Source: VBAS01 sp964508655 (GTDB lineage: Bacteria > Bacteroidota > Bacteroidia > Chitinophagales > Chitinophagaceae). From it: a DNA stretch of 49,273 nucleotides. Position 1 is the stretch's first letter. Each line of letters opens with the position of its first letter. This document shows, piece by piece, positions 39,020 through 47,013 of the stretch. The DNA is taken from NCBI GenBank assembly GCA_964508655.1, contig CAZDUO010000024.1, positions 1 to 49,273 on the forward strand, given 5' to 3'. Under the pieces are notes generated by a model that was given only the letters and a program-made list of their open reading frames with translations, made no database searches and was not told the origin of the DNA. A program made the position numbers and the translations under genes.

Positions 39020-40189
39020 TTATTTGATGGTGGCAAGATGTTTTGTCAGGAACGCGGATAAACTGGTTACAATGATGCCGCCTTTGGTGGTATAGTCTGC
39101 TCCGGAAGGCGTAATAACAAACTTTTTCGGGGGGTTCAGGTCGTTTATACTTGTATAAAAACCCTTTGAAATTACAGGAGCATTGGTGAGTTTTATTTCT
39201 ATACAGGCTAATGGAGTAATTCCTTTTACCAATACCACATCACATTCGGCGCCATCATGAGTCCGGTAGAAAAACATTTCAATATTGAATGATTTAACCT
39301 GCCAGATTTGTTCAATCACATATCCTTCCCAGGACGTACCGGCCACGGGGTGCCCTAATATTTCATCAATTGAATCCAGCTTTAACAAAGAATGCAGGAT
39401 ACCGCTGTCACGCAGATATACTTTAGGTGATTTCACCAGTCTTTTCTTTACGTTCACATACCATGGTTGTAGTTTGCGAACCAAATACCCTCCTTCCAGG
39501 TAATCCAGGTATCGTAAAACAGTGGGTGCCGTAACCCCTAACGACCGTGAAAACACTTCGGCATTCCAAATGGAACCATTGGCGTGTGCAAGCATACTCC
39601 AAAGCTTTCCAACTGTGGCAGATGAAAGATTTACTCCGAACAAAAATTCAAGATCCCTTTCTGTATAACCCCGGATATAGCTCTCCATCCAATGATTGAA
39701 TTTTATTTTTGTTTTGGCCTGCAAGGCTTCCGGAAAACCTCCGCGCAGCCAATGTGCCTGCTGATTAATCCTGGCCGGCAATTCGGTTAATCCAACCGGT
39801 GTCAGCTCGGTATATGAAATCCGGCCTGTCAACGATTCTGAAACACCTTTTACCAATGCAGGCGATGCCGACCCCAATAAAATAAACCGGCCGGCTTTTC
39901 TATATTCATCAATTAAAGGTCTTAGTTCGGAAAACAGTTCGGGCATCAATTGCACTTCATCCAGAATCACACAGTGATCTTTATAATTTTCCAGGTAGCT
40001 ATGAGCATCTTTCAGCCGCATTCTGTCAGCCGGTTTTTCTATATCCAGGTAGCGTGCAGCTTTTTTCCAGTTCCGGGCAATTAGTTTTGCCAGGGTTGTT
40101 TTGCCTGCTTGCCGCGGCCCCAGTATCGCCACGGCAGGAAATTGCCGGAGTAACCTTATGATTTTTGATTGCAGTTGCCGTTTAATCAT
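39020..40189 (-). CDS. AAA_14/DUF4143-family ATPase
   Basis: I use the ATG at 40189 (389 residues, MIKRQLQSKIIRLLRQFPAV); an earlier start at 40222 is preceded by a hairpin. The AAA_14 domain has Walker A in ILGPRQAGKTTLAKLI and Walker B in HCVILDEVQLMPELFSEL, with FILLGSASPALVKGVSESLT as sensor region. The DUF4143 part (about 170-389) has an HTH-like VFSRSLGVTAPTVLRYLDYL and the nuclease-like fold end with ECDVVLVKGITPLACIEIK. Such proteins are widespread in Bacteroidota and their function is unclear; some resemble toxin or mobile-element ATPases. A perfect 16-bp inverted repeat lies just upstream. Confidence 0.9.
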   Translation of the reverse strand: MIKRQLQSKIIRLLRQFPAVAILGPRQAGKTTLAKLIARNWKKAARYLDIEKPADRMRLKDAHSYLENYKDHCVILDEVQLMPELFSELRPLIDEYRKAGRFILLGSASPALVKGVSESLTGRISYTELTPVGLTELPARINQQAHWLRGGFPEALQAKTKIKFNHWMESYIRGYTERDLEFLFGVNLSSATVGKLWSMLAHANGSIWNAEVFSRSLGVTAPTVLRYLDYLEGGYLVRKLQPWYVNVKKRLVKSPKVYLRDSGILHSLLKLDSIDEILGHPVAGTSWEGYVIEQIWQVKSFNIEMFFYRTHDGAECDVVLVKGITPLACIEIKLTNAPVISKGFYTSINDLNPPKKFVITPSGADYTTKGGIIVTSLSAFLTKHLATIK

Positions 40190-40208
40190 CGGGTAAAGGT
40201 AAAAAACA

Positions 40209-40247
40209 ACCCCGAAAATCAAAACTCATATTTTTGATTTTCGGGGT
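40209..40247. promoter_or_regulatory. 16-bp perfect inverted repeat upstream of the ATPase gene
   Basis: ACCCCGAAAATCAAAA (40209-40224) and its exact reverse complement TTTTGATTTTCGGGGT (40232-40247) flank seven bases. On the minus strand the hairpin is followed by TGTTTTTTACC, so it can act as an attenuator before the ATG, or as an operator for autoregulation. Confidence 0.65.
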
Positions 40248-40325
40248 AGCAACTGATTAATCCAATTATGAACATGCCCATTCACTTGCTGTGTCGTTTC
40301 CCTGAAAGCAGGTACCGCATTTGTA

Positions 40326-41138
40326 TTACTGGTACTTTCTCGCCAGGTCAAACAAAATCATCCTGTCCGCCTCCGTAATTACATTCGTTGTATCCTGTGG
40401 CACAAAGTGAATTTTATAAGACTGGATAGCTATTTCCGGTTTTGAAATATTATACCCGATGATGCGCAAAGCCTGCAATGCATTGAAATCAGCCGGCACT
40501 TCTACGGCAGTAGTATCGTACCAGTAACCAAATCCTTTTTCAGCCAACAGTTTCCAGTCAAAAAAACGGCTGGGGTCCACTTTGCGTCCCGGTGCCCAGT
40601 CGAGGTGACCGATGAAATTTGCCTGTGGTATATTAAAGGCTCTTTTTAACCGTTCGAGCAATTGCAGCAAACTGCCCATTTGCGGCTCTGAAAAAGGCTC
40701 GCTTCCATTATTGTCAATTTCTATCCCTATGCTGCTGCTGTTCATATCAGTCAGGCTTCCCCATTTGCCCACACCGGCATGATGTGCCCGCAGCAAATCG
40801 TTGAGCATGTGATACACGGTGCCATCGCGGCAGATAACATAGTGTGCACTTACCGCAGTGCGGGGAAGTGTAAAAGTACGCAGCGTCTGGTCGCAGGTAT
40901 TCTGTGCAGTATGATGAATGATGACAAAATTCGGCCGCCGCATACTCAGGTTGGTAGTGCCCACCCATTTGCCGGCAAAAGAAAGTCCTGCTGAATCCTG
41001 CAAGGGGTATTCTTTCAAAAACCGGGCAAAATTTTTTACCTGCTTTTTATACGACCGGTTGGTGGCTGCATATTTATTATGGGCGCAGGCAACAAAAAAA
41101 ATAATGACCACCGGGATGAAAAATAATTTTTTCAGCAT
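40326..41138 (-). CDS. Lipoprotein N-acetylmuramoyl-L-alanine amidase (Amidase_2)
   Basis: The 270-residue protein starts MLKKLFFIPVVIIFFVACAH, a lipoprotein signal with Cys18 as the lipid anchor. The amidase domain covers about residues 65-205: PNFVIIHHTAQNT (Zn ligand His), RAHHAGVGKWGSL, SIGIEIDNNG and FIGHLDWAPGRKVDPSRFF (second Zn ligand and catalytic region). It resembles AmiD-type amidases that cut the MurNAc-L-Ala bond of peptidoglycan or muropeptides in the periplasm. An unassigned C-terminal tail of about 60 residues follows. This fits the MurNAc recycling enzymes encoded a few genes away (44704-46915). Confidence 0.9.
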   Translation of the reverse strand: MLKKLFFIPVVIIFFVACAHNKYAATNRSYKKQVKNFARFLKEYPLQDSAGLSFAGKWVGTTNLSMRRPNFVIIHHTAQNTCDQTLRTFTLPRTAVSAHYVICRDGTVYHMLNDLLRAHHAGVGKWGSLTDMNSSSIGIEIDNNGSEPFSEPQMGSLLQLLERLKRAFNIPQANFIGHLDWAPGRKVDPSRFFDWKLLAEKGFGYWYDTTAVEVPADFNALQALRIIGYNISKPEIAIQSYKIHFVPQDTTNVITEADRMILFDLARKYQ

Positions 41139-41179
41139 GCGGTAAAAATAAGAAGGAAACGATTTGCAGTTTTCACCGC

Positions 41180-44100
41180 TTACATATTTCTACGGTACTG
41201 TCCGCCCACTTCATAAAGCGCATGAGTGATTTCACCCAAAGAACAAAACTTCACCGTTTCCATCAGTTCTTCAAAAAGATTGCCGTTGTGAATGGCCACC
41301 CGCTTCAGCCGCTTCAGCATCGCGGGTGATTTCTGTTCGTGGCGTTTCGTGAAAGCCTGCAGGTTGTTTATCTGATGTTCTTTTTCTTCCCTGGTACTCC
41401 GTATCACCTCGCCGGGAATGGTGGTAGGCGAACCTTGTTTATTTAAAAATGTATTTACACCTACGATAGGCAATTCACCGGTATGCTTCATATGTTCATA
41501 ATAAAGACTTTCTTCCTGTATCTTATTTCTTTGATACATTCTTTCCATGGCGCCCAACACACCGCCCCGTTCGGTGATGCGGTCAAACTCTACCAGCACC
41601 GCTTCTTCCACCAGGTTGGTCAGTTCTTCCATGATGAAAGAGCCCTGGATAAAATTTTCTGTTTTGGCCGAACCCAATTCGCGGTTGATGATTAACTGAA
41701 TGGCCATCGCCCTTCGTACGCTTTCTTCCGTCGGTGTAGTTATTGCTTCGTCGTAGGCATTGGTGTGAAGCGAATTGCAGTTGTCGTATATGGCATACAA
41801 GGCCTGCAGCGTAGTGCGGATATCGTTGAAATCAATTTCCTGCGCATGCAGGCTGCGTCCCGATGTCTGGATATGATACTTCAGCATCTGGCTGCGTTTG
41901 TTGGCTTTGTATTTATACTTCATTGCCTTGGCCCAAATTCTTCTTGCCACTCTTCCTATCACACTGTATTCCGGGTCCATACCATTGCTGAAGAAAAAAG
42001 AAAGATTGGGTGCAAAGTCATCAATGTGCATGCCGCGACTCAGGTAATATTCAACATAAGTAAATCCATTTGCCAGCGTAAAGGCAAGCTGCGAAATCGG
42101 GTTGGCGCCGGCTTCGGCAATATGATAACCGCTGATGCTGACACTGTAAAAATTCCTCACTTTGTTTTTAATAAAATATTCCTGCACATCGCCCATCAGC
42201 TTCAGGGCAAACTCGGTGGAGAAGATGCAGGTGTTCTGCGCCTGGTCTTCCTTTAAAATATCAGCCTGTACGGTGCCCCGCACCTGCGATAATGCGCCGG
42301 CTTTTATTTTTTCATATACTTCCGGCGGCAACACATCGGCACCGGAAAGACCCAGCAACCGCAGGCCCAATCCGTCGTTACCCGCAGGCAGGGCACCCAA
42401 CAATTCACCTTTCACCGGTCTTACTGGTTTGCCATCAATCCCGTTATAACAGGGCAACTCGCCGGCGGAAAATTTTTCTTCAATTAATTTATTAACTTCT
42501 TCTTTCAGGTTGTTTTCAATAATATATTTTTCACATTGCTGGTCTATGGCGGCATTCAGGAAAAAAGCCAGGATCACCGGCGCCGGGCCATTGATGGTCA
42601 TTGACACTGATGTTTTCGGATCACATAAATCAAAACCGCTGTAGAGTTTTTTCGCATCATCCACAGTAGCAATGCTCACTCCGCTGTTGCCGATTTTGCC
42701 ATAAATATCCGGACGATGGTCGGGGTCTTCGCCATACAGCGTTACAGAATCAAATGCGGTGGACAATCTTTTCGCCGGCTGATCAATGGAAACATAATGA
42801 AACCGCTTATTGGTTCGCTCCGGCATCCCTTCCCCGGCAAACATGCGTGTGGGGTCTTCGCCTTCCCGCTTCAGCGGAAATACGCCTGCGGTGAAAGGAA
42901 AACTTCCCGGCACATTTTCCTGCGCCTGCCAGCGCAGCAGGTCGCCCCAGTCTTTGTAATTGGGTAAAACAACTTTGGGTATTCTTGTTCCTGATAAACT
43001 TTTTGTAAACATATCCAGCCTGATCATTTTATCCCGTACTTTATATTCATAATAATCCTGCTTGTAGGCTTTCATTTTTTCCGGCCAGTTATTGATGAGC
43101 TTTCTGGCCACGGGGGTGAGCTGTTCGGTATAATAATTTATCTGTTGCCTGATTAAATCCATCGCAGCGGTATCGGCCTTATCCTGCAAGGTTTCCATGG
43201 CGCCGTGCAGGCGATAAAGTTTTGATGCAATCGCAACCTGCTCCCTCACCAGTTTATCGTAATTCCTGTTATTCTCACTTATTTCACTTAAATACCTGAC
43301 CCGGTTTGACGGAATAATGGCCTGCGAAACTTTAGCTGTTTCCTCAAAATAAAATTTGCCAAAGCTGACTTTCGTTTTTTCTTCAATTTTTTTCAGCAGC
43401 AGTTCAAACAAGTGGTTCACTCCATCATCGTTGAACTTGCTGGCCACGGTACCGATAACGGGCAGTTCTTCATTTTTGGCGCTAAACAACCGGTGATTGC
43501 GCCTGTATTGTTTTCTTACTTCGCCCAATGCATCCGGGGCGCCGGCTTTGTCGAACTTGTTGATGCAGACAATGTCGGCATAGTCCAGCATGTTTATTTT
43601 TTCCAGTTGCGACGCAGCGCCGTACTCCGGTGTCATCACATAGAGGCTCACATCACAGTAATTAATAATGGAGGCATCGCTTTGACCCACGCCGGCGCTT
43701 TCAAGAATGATAAAATCAAATCCTGCCGACTTGCAGATGGCGATGGCTTCATCCATGGCTCCGCTCAGGGCGGTGTTATCATCCCTTGTGGCCATGCTGC
43801 GCATATAGGCACGGGGATGAGCGATAGCGTTCATCCGGATTCTGTCACCGAGCAATGCGCCACCGGTTTTTTTCTTCGAGGGATCAACAGAAATAACAGC
43901 AATGGTTTTATCGGGAAAATTGATTAAAAATCTTCTTACTATTTCATCCGTCACACTGCTTTTTCCGGCACCGCCGGTTCCTGTAGTTCCCAATACGGGT
44001 ATAGTTTTTACAAAGTCCTCCTGGCTCGCAGCCATCTGCTTCCCTCCATTCTCCGCAATTGTAATCTCTCTGGCAATCTTTCTTATATCTTTTACTTCAT

Positions 44101-44566
44101 CCAGTTTCAGCGGCAAAGTAAAATCGCCTTTCCCGTTCACCTGCTCATCACACAAGCGCAAAACATCTTCAATCATTCCTTCTAATCCCATTTTTCTTCC
44201 ATCATCCGGGCTATAAATCCTGGTGATACCATATTTATGCAGTTCTTCAATTTCTTCCGGCAAAATAGTGCCGCCGCCGCCGCCGAAAATTTTTATATGC
44301 CCGCAGCCGTTTTCTTTCAGCAGGTCTTTGATGTATTTGAAAAACTCAAGATGCCCGCCCTGGTAGCTGGTGATGGCAATGCCCTGCACATCTTCTTCAA
44401 TGGCAGCTTCCACTATTTCCTTTGCCGATCGGTTGTGACCGAGGTGAATGATTTCCGCACCCATGGCCTGCATAATGCGGCGCATGATGTTGATGGCGGC
44501 ATCATGACCATCAAACAATGAAGCCGCAGTCACTATCCTTATTTTGTTTTTCGCTGTATAAGCCAT
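41180..44566 (-). CDS. icmF: Fused isobutyryl-CoA mutase IcmF
   Basis: I use the ATG at 44566 (1128 residues, MAYTAKNKIRIVTAASLFDG). Domain order is that of IcmF: N-terminal B12-binding Rossmann domain with DGHDAA (about 19-24, the cobalt-coordinating His) and GGGGTILPEEIEEL; a MeaI-like G-protein chaperone domain with Walker A GTTGTGGAGKSS (about 193-204), ISVDPSKKKTGGALLGDRIR and the guanine-binding NKFDK near residue 340; then the catalytic TIM barrel (KRFHYVSIDQPAKRLSTAFD, YSVSISGYHIAEAGANPISQ, RIWAKAMKYKY). It interconverts isobutyryl-CoA and n-butyryl-CoA. Usual length is near 1100 residues, so it is complete. Confidence 0.93.
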   Translation of the reverse strand: MAYTAKNKIRIVTAASLFDGHDAAINIMRRIMQAMGAEIIHLGHNRSAKEIVEAAIEEDVQGIAITSYQGGHLEFFKYIKDLLKENGCGHIKIFGGGGGTILPEEIEELHKYGITRIYSPDDGRKMGLEGMIEDVLRLCDEQVNGKGDFTLPLKLDEVKDIRKIAREITIAENGGKQMAASQEDFVKTIPVLGTTGTGGAGKSSVTDEIVRRFLINFPDKTIAVISVDPSKKKTGGALLGDRIRMNAIAHPRAYMRSMATRDDNTALSGAMDEAIAICKSAGFDFIILESAGVGQSDASIINYCDVSLYVMTPEYGAASQLEKINMLDYADIVCINKFDKAGAPDALGEVRKQYRRNHRLFSAKNEELPVIGTVASKFNDDGVNHLFELLLKKIEEKTKVSFGKFYFEETAKVSQAIIPSNRVRYLSEISENNRNYDKLVREQVAIASKLYRLHGAMETLQDKADTAAMDLIRQQINYYTEQLTPVARKLINNWPEKMKAYKQDYYEYKVRDKMIRLDMFTKSLSGTRIPKVVLPNYKDWGDLLRWQAQENVPGSFPFTAGVFPLKREGEDPTRMFAGEGMPERTNKRFHYVSIDQPAKRLSTAFDSVTLYGEDPDHRPDIYGKIGNSGVSIATVDDAKKLYSGFDLCDPKTSVSMTINGPAPVILAFFLNAAIDQQCEKYIIENNLKEEVNKLIEEKFSAGELPCYNGIDGKPVRPVKGELLGALPAGNDGLGLRLLGLSGADVLPPEVYEKIKAGALSQVRGTVQADILKEDQAQNTCIFSTEFALKLMGDVQEYFIKNKVRNFYSVSISGYHIAEAGANPISQLAFTLANGFTYVEYYLSRGMHIDDFAPNLSFFFSNGMDPEYSVIGRVARRIWAKAMKYKYKANKRSQMLKYHIQTSGRSLHAQEIDFNDIRTTLQALYAIYDNCNSLHTNAYDEAITTPTEESVRRAMAIQLIINRELGSAKTENFIQGSFIMEELTNLVEEAVLVEFDRITERGGVLGAMERMYQRNKIQEESLYYEHMKHTGELPIVGVNTFLNKQGSPTTIPGEVIRSTREEKEHQINNLQAFTKRHEQKSPAMLKRLKRVAIHNGNLFEELMETVKFCSLGEITHALYEVGGQYRRNM

Positions 44567-44691
44567 AACGTTCAGTGCCTGCAAAAATAGATGAAAAACC
44601 AATGCTCGTCCGACCGTTAGTAAGGGGCGTTGTAAATAAAAGAAGAAATCCGGTAGAAGTTGTCCTTCAGGAGCTGCCGCTTCATTTACAT

Positions 44692-44699
44692 TACATTTG
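44692..44699 (+). promoter_or_regulatory. Candidate promoter giving a near-leaderless transcript
   Basis: TACATTTG is a perfect -7 match ending 4 bases before the ATG at 44704. Transcription would begin at or beside the start codon. The divergent icmF start lies 126 bases to the left; no -33 box is clear. Confidence 0.4.
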
Positions 44700-44703
44700 C
44701 GCC

Positions 44704-46185
44704 ATGCAGGCGATTATTGATTCAATTCATACCCTCTATAAAAAATGGCGTAGCCGTGATGTGGCTTCCATTGATGTACTGCCGCAGTCGGGCAGCGAAC
44801 GCAGGTATTTCCGCTTGCATGAGGCGGATGGCAATACCGTAATCGGCACCTATGGCGCCAATGTAAAAGAGAACGAAACCTTTTTTTATTTCTCTGAAAA
44901 ATTTTACAGGCAGGGATTGCCCGTAGCTAATGTTTATGCCATCAGCGATGACCGTCTTTTTTACCTGCAGGAAGATTTTGGCGATGTATCGCTTATTGAC
45001 CGCCTGGAGCTGGAAGGATATACCGATGCTGTGTATGGTCTTTTTAAAAAAAGCCTGGAGACACTTGCCTGCTTGCAGGTGCGGGGTGATGAAGGGCTGG
45101 ATTACGACCGCTGTCTTACCAACAAAGAATTCGGCAAGCAGGCCATCATGGCCGACCTGCTTTATTTCAAATATTATTTCCTGGATGCGCTGCGTAAACC
45201 CTACGACAAACAACAGCTGATTGACGACTTTGAAGCCTTGAGCAATTACCTTACCCACACCGAATACAAATATTTTATGTTCCGCGATTTTCAGAGCCGG
45301 AATATTATGATTTTGCCTGTAGAGACGCAAAATATTGCGTCTCTACAGGCATCCGTTCATTTTATCGATTACCAGGGCGGCATGAAAGGCGCCCCGCAAT
45401 ACGATGTAGCCAGTATGCTGTGGCAGGCAAGGGCCAACCTGGGAGATGAATGGAAAGAAAAATTACTGAATGATTACATGGCTGCGCTGGAAAAAGAAAT
45501 CGGTTCAAAAATCAACCGGACGATTTTCAAAAGCCAGTACAACGGCTATGTGCTTATCCGCCTGTTGCAGGTGCTCGGTGCTTACGGCTTCCGCGGATTG
45601 TTTGAACGTAAGGCGCATTTTCTCACGAGCATCCCGCTGGCACTTACCAATTTGAAATGGTTTATCAACAATCAAAATATTGGTATTGCATTGCCTGAGT
45701 TTAAAAAAGTACTTGACATTTGCGTGGAGGATGCCATTATTCACCAGTTCACACCGGTGCAGGCTGATGAAACCACTCCGCTGACAGTGAAGATTAAAAG
45801 TTTTTCGTACAAAAACGGATTACCCGACGACAGCAGCGGGCACGGAGGCGGCTTTGTATTCGATTGCCGCGGTATTCTGAATCCGGGCCGGATGGAAGAA
45901 TTTAAATCGCTGACCGGCCGGGATAAATCCGTGATAGATTTCCTGGAACAGCAAACTAAAATGCCCGGATTTCTCAACAGTGTGTTTGATATTGTTGACA
46001 TCACCGTGGAAGATTACCTGAAACGGAATTTTGAAAGTCTTGTCATCTGTTTTGGCTGCACCGGCGGGCAACATCGCAGTGTGTATGCCGCCGATGCGCT
46101 GGCCAGGCATTTGAGAAATAAGTTTAAAGTGAAGATTGAACTCACACATAAGGAACAGGACATCCGTGAACAAAAAGGATTTTAA
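44704..46185 (+). CDS. Fusion of AmgK-like sugar kinase and RapZ C-terminal domain
   Basis: I use the ATG at 44704 (493 residues); the 43 residues upstream in frame lack motifs. Residues about 10-320 are an aminoglycoside-phosphotransferase-like kinase: LPQSGSERRYFRLH (nucleotide loop), a Brenner-like motif FRDFQSRNIM (His replaced by Phe) and HFIDYQGGMKGAPQYDVASML (metal-binding Asp). AmgK kinases phosphorylate MurNAc or GlcNAc at C1. Residues about 355-490 match the RapZ C-terminal domain: DCRGILNPGR, TGRDKSVIDFLEQQTK and ICFGCTGGQHRSVYAADALA, where E. coli RapZ senses GlcN6P. A 16-bp palindromic repeat is inserted in the kinase part. A MurU-like gene follows 4 bases on. Confidence 0.85.
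   Translation: MQAIIDSIHTLYKKWRSRDVASIDVLPQSGSERRYFRLHEADGNTVIGTYGANVKENETFFYFSEKFYRQGLPVANVYAISDDRLFYLQEDFGDVSLIDRLELEGYTDAVYGLFKKSLETLACLQVRGDEGLDYDRCLTNKEFGKQAIMADLLYFKYYFLDALRKPYDKQQLIDDFEALSNYLTHTEYKYFMFRDFQSRNIMILPVETQNIASLQASVHFIDYQGGMKGAPQYDVASMLWQARANLGDEWKEKLLNDYMAALEKEIGSKINRTIFKSQYNGYVLIRLLQVLGAYGFRGLFERKAHFLTSIPLALTNLKWFINNQNIGIALPEFKKVLDICVEDAIIHQFTPVQADETTPLTVKIKSFSYKNGLPDDSSGHGGGFVFDCRGILNPGRMEEFKSLTGRDKSVIDFLEQQTKMPGFLNSVFDIVDITVEDYLKRNFESLVICFGCTGGQHRSVYAADALARHLRNKFKVKIELTHKEQDIREQKGF
45315..45350. repeat. 16-bp perfect palindromic repeat inside the kinase-RapZ gene
   Basis: GCCTGTAGAGACGCAA (45315-45330) is followed by AATA and by its exact reverse complement TTGCGTCTCTACAGGC (45335-45350). 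The GTAGAGACGC...GCGTCTCTAC core is a dispersed repeat I have seen in several bacterial phyla. It encodes VETQNIASLQA in the loop between NIMILP and VHFIDYQGG, so the frame is kept. Confidence 0.8.
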
Positions 46186-46189
46186 GTGT

Positions 46190-46915
46190 ATGAAAGCAAT
46201 GATATTCGCCGCCGGGCTCGGCACCCGTTTCAAACCCTGGACTGACAAACACCCCAAAGCCCTGGCATTGGTAAATGGAAAATCATTGCTGCAAAGAAAT
46301 GTTGAGTACCTGCAGCTCTACGGCATTAAAGACGTCATCATAAATGTTCATCATTTTGCAGACCAGGTGACGGAGGCTATTCAAAAAAATAACGGCTGGG
46401 GAAGCAATATCCGCATCAGCGACGAACGGGATGAACTGCTGGAAACCGGCGGCGGGCTGCTGAAAGCAAAAAACTTTTTTACTCCCGGCGAAAAATTCAT
46501 TACCTGCAATGCCGACATTCTTACCGATCTCAACATTCAAGACCTCGTTGCTTACCACAATGAAAAAAAAGCGCTGATTACTTTCGGCGTCACTGAACGA
46601 ATCACAAGCCGCTACCTGCTTTTTGATGAAAACGACCGGCTCTGCGGTTGGAAAAACACTAAAACCGGCGAAACCAGGATTTCGATTCCCCATATTCATT
46701 ATACAGAACTGGCCTACAGCTGCGTAGTTTTTTTTGAATATGAAATCTTTCGCCTGATGGAAGAAAAAAAATTTTCAGGAAAATTCTCGCTGATTGATGT
46801 TTACCTGGCGCTAGATGCCGAACATCCCATTTATGGCTACGACCACAGCGGCGACCGGCTGGTGGATGTAGGCAAGCCGGAAAGTGTGCCGCTTGCCGAA
46901 GCTGTTTTTCCATAG
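46190..46915 (+). CDS. MurNAc/GlcNAc-1-phosphate nucleotidyltransferase (MurU-like)
   Basis: I use the ATG at 46190 (241 residues, MKAMIFAAGLGTRFKPWTDK), 4 bases after the kinase-RapZ stop. The signature GLGTRFKPWTDKHPKALALV is typical of MurU-type nucleotidyltransferases, followed by DVIINVHHFADQV, ISDERDELLETGGGLLKAK (ELLETGGG is a MurU/NTP_transferase block) and ITCNADILTDLNI (metal-binding Asp). ISIPHIHYTELAYSCVVFF and YDHSGDRLVDVGKPES form the C-terminal end. With the AmgK-like kinase it would turn free MurNAc (or GlcNAc) into the UDP-sugar, bypassing fosfomycin-sensitive de novo steps. Start choice follows the ATG plus signature; a start 54 bases earlier lies inside the upstream gene. 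Confidence 0.85.
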   Translation: MKAMIFAAGLGTRFKPWTDKHPKALALVNGKSLLQRNVEYLQLYGIKDVIINVHHFADQVTEAIQKNNGWGSNIRISDERDELLETGGGLLKAKNFFTPGEKFITCNADILTDLNIQDLVAYHNEKKALITFGVTERITSRYLLFDENDRLCGWKNTKTGETRISIPHIHYTELAYSCVVFFEYEIFRLMEEKKFSGKFSLIDVYLALDAEHPIYGYDHSGDRLVDVGKPESVPLAEAVFP

Positions 46916-47013
46916 CCATGCCTCAGCTATGCCACGAATCATTTCTTTCAGCGGTAAACCCATTCTTGTTTTTTTCAACTATTTTACACCTTCATTCAAC
47001 AAAAAAACATTCC

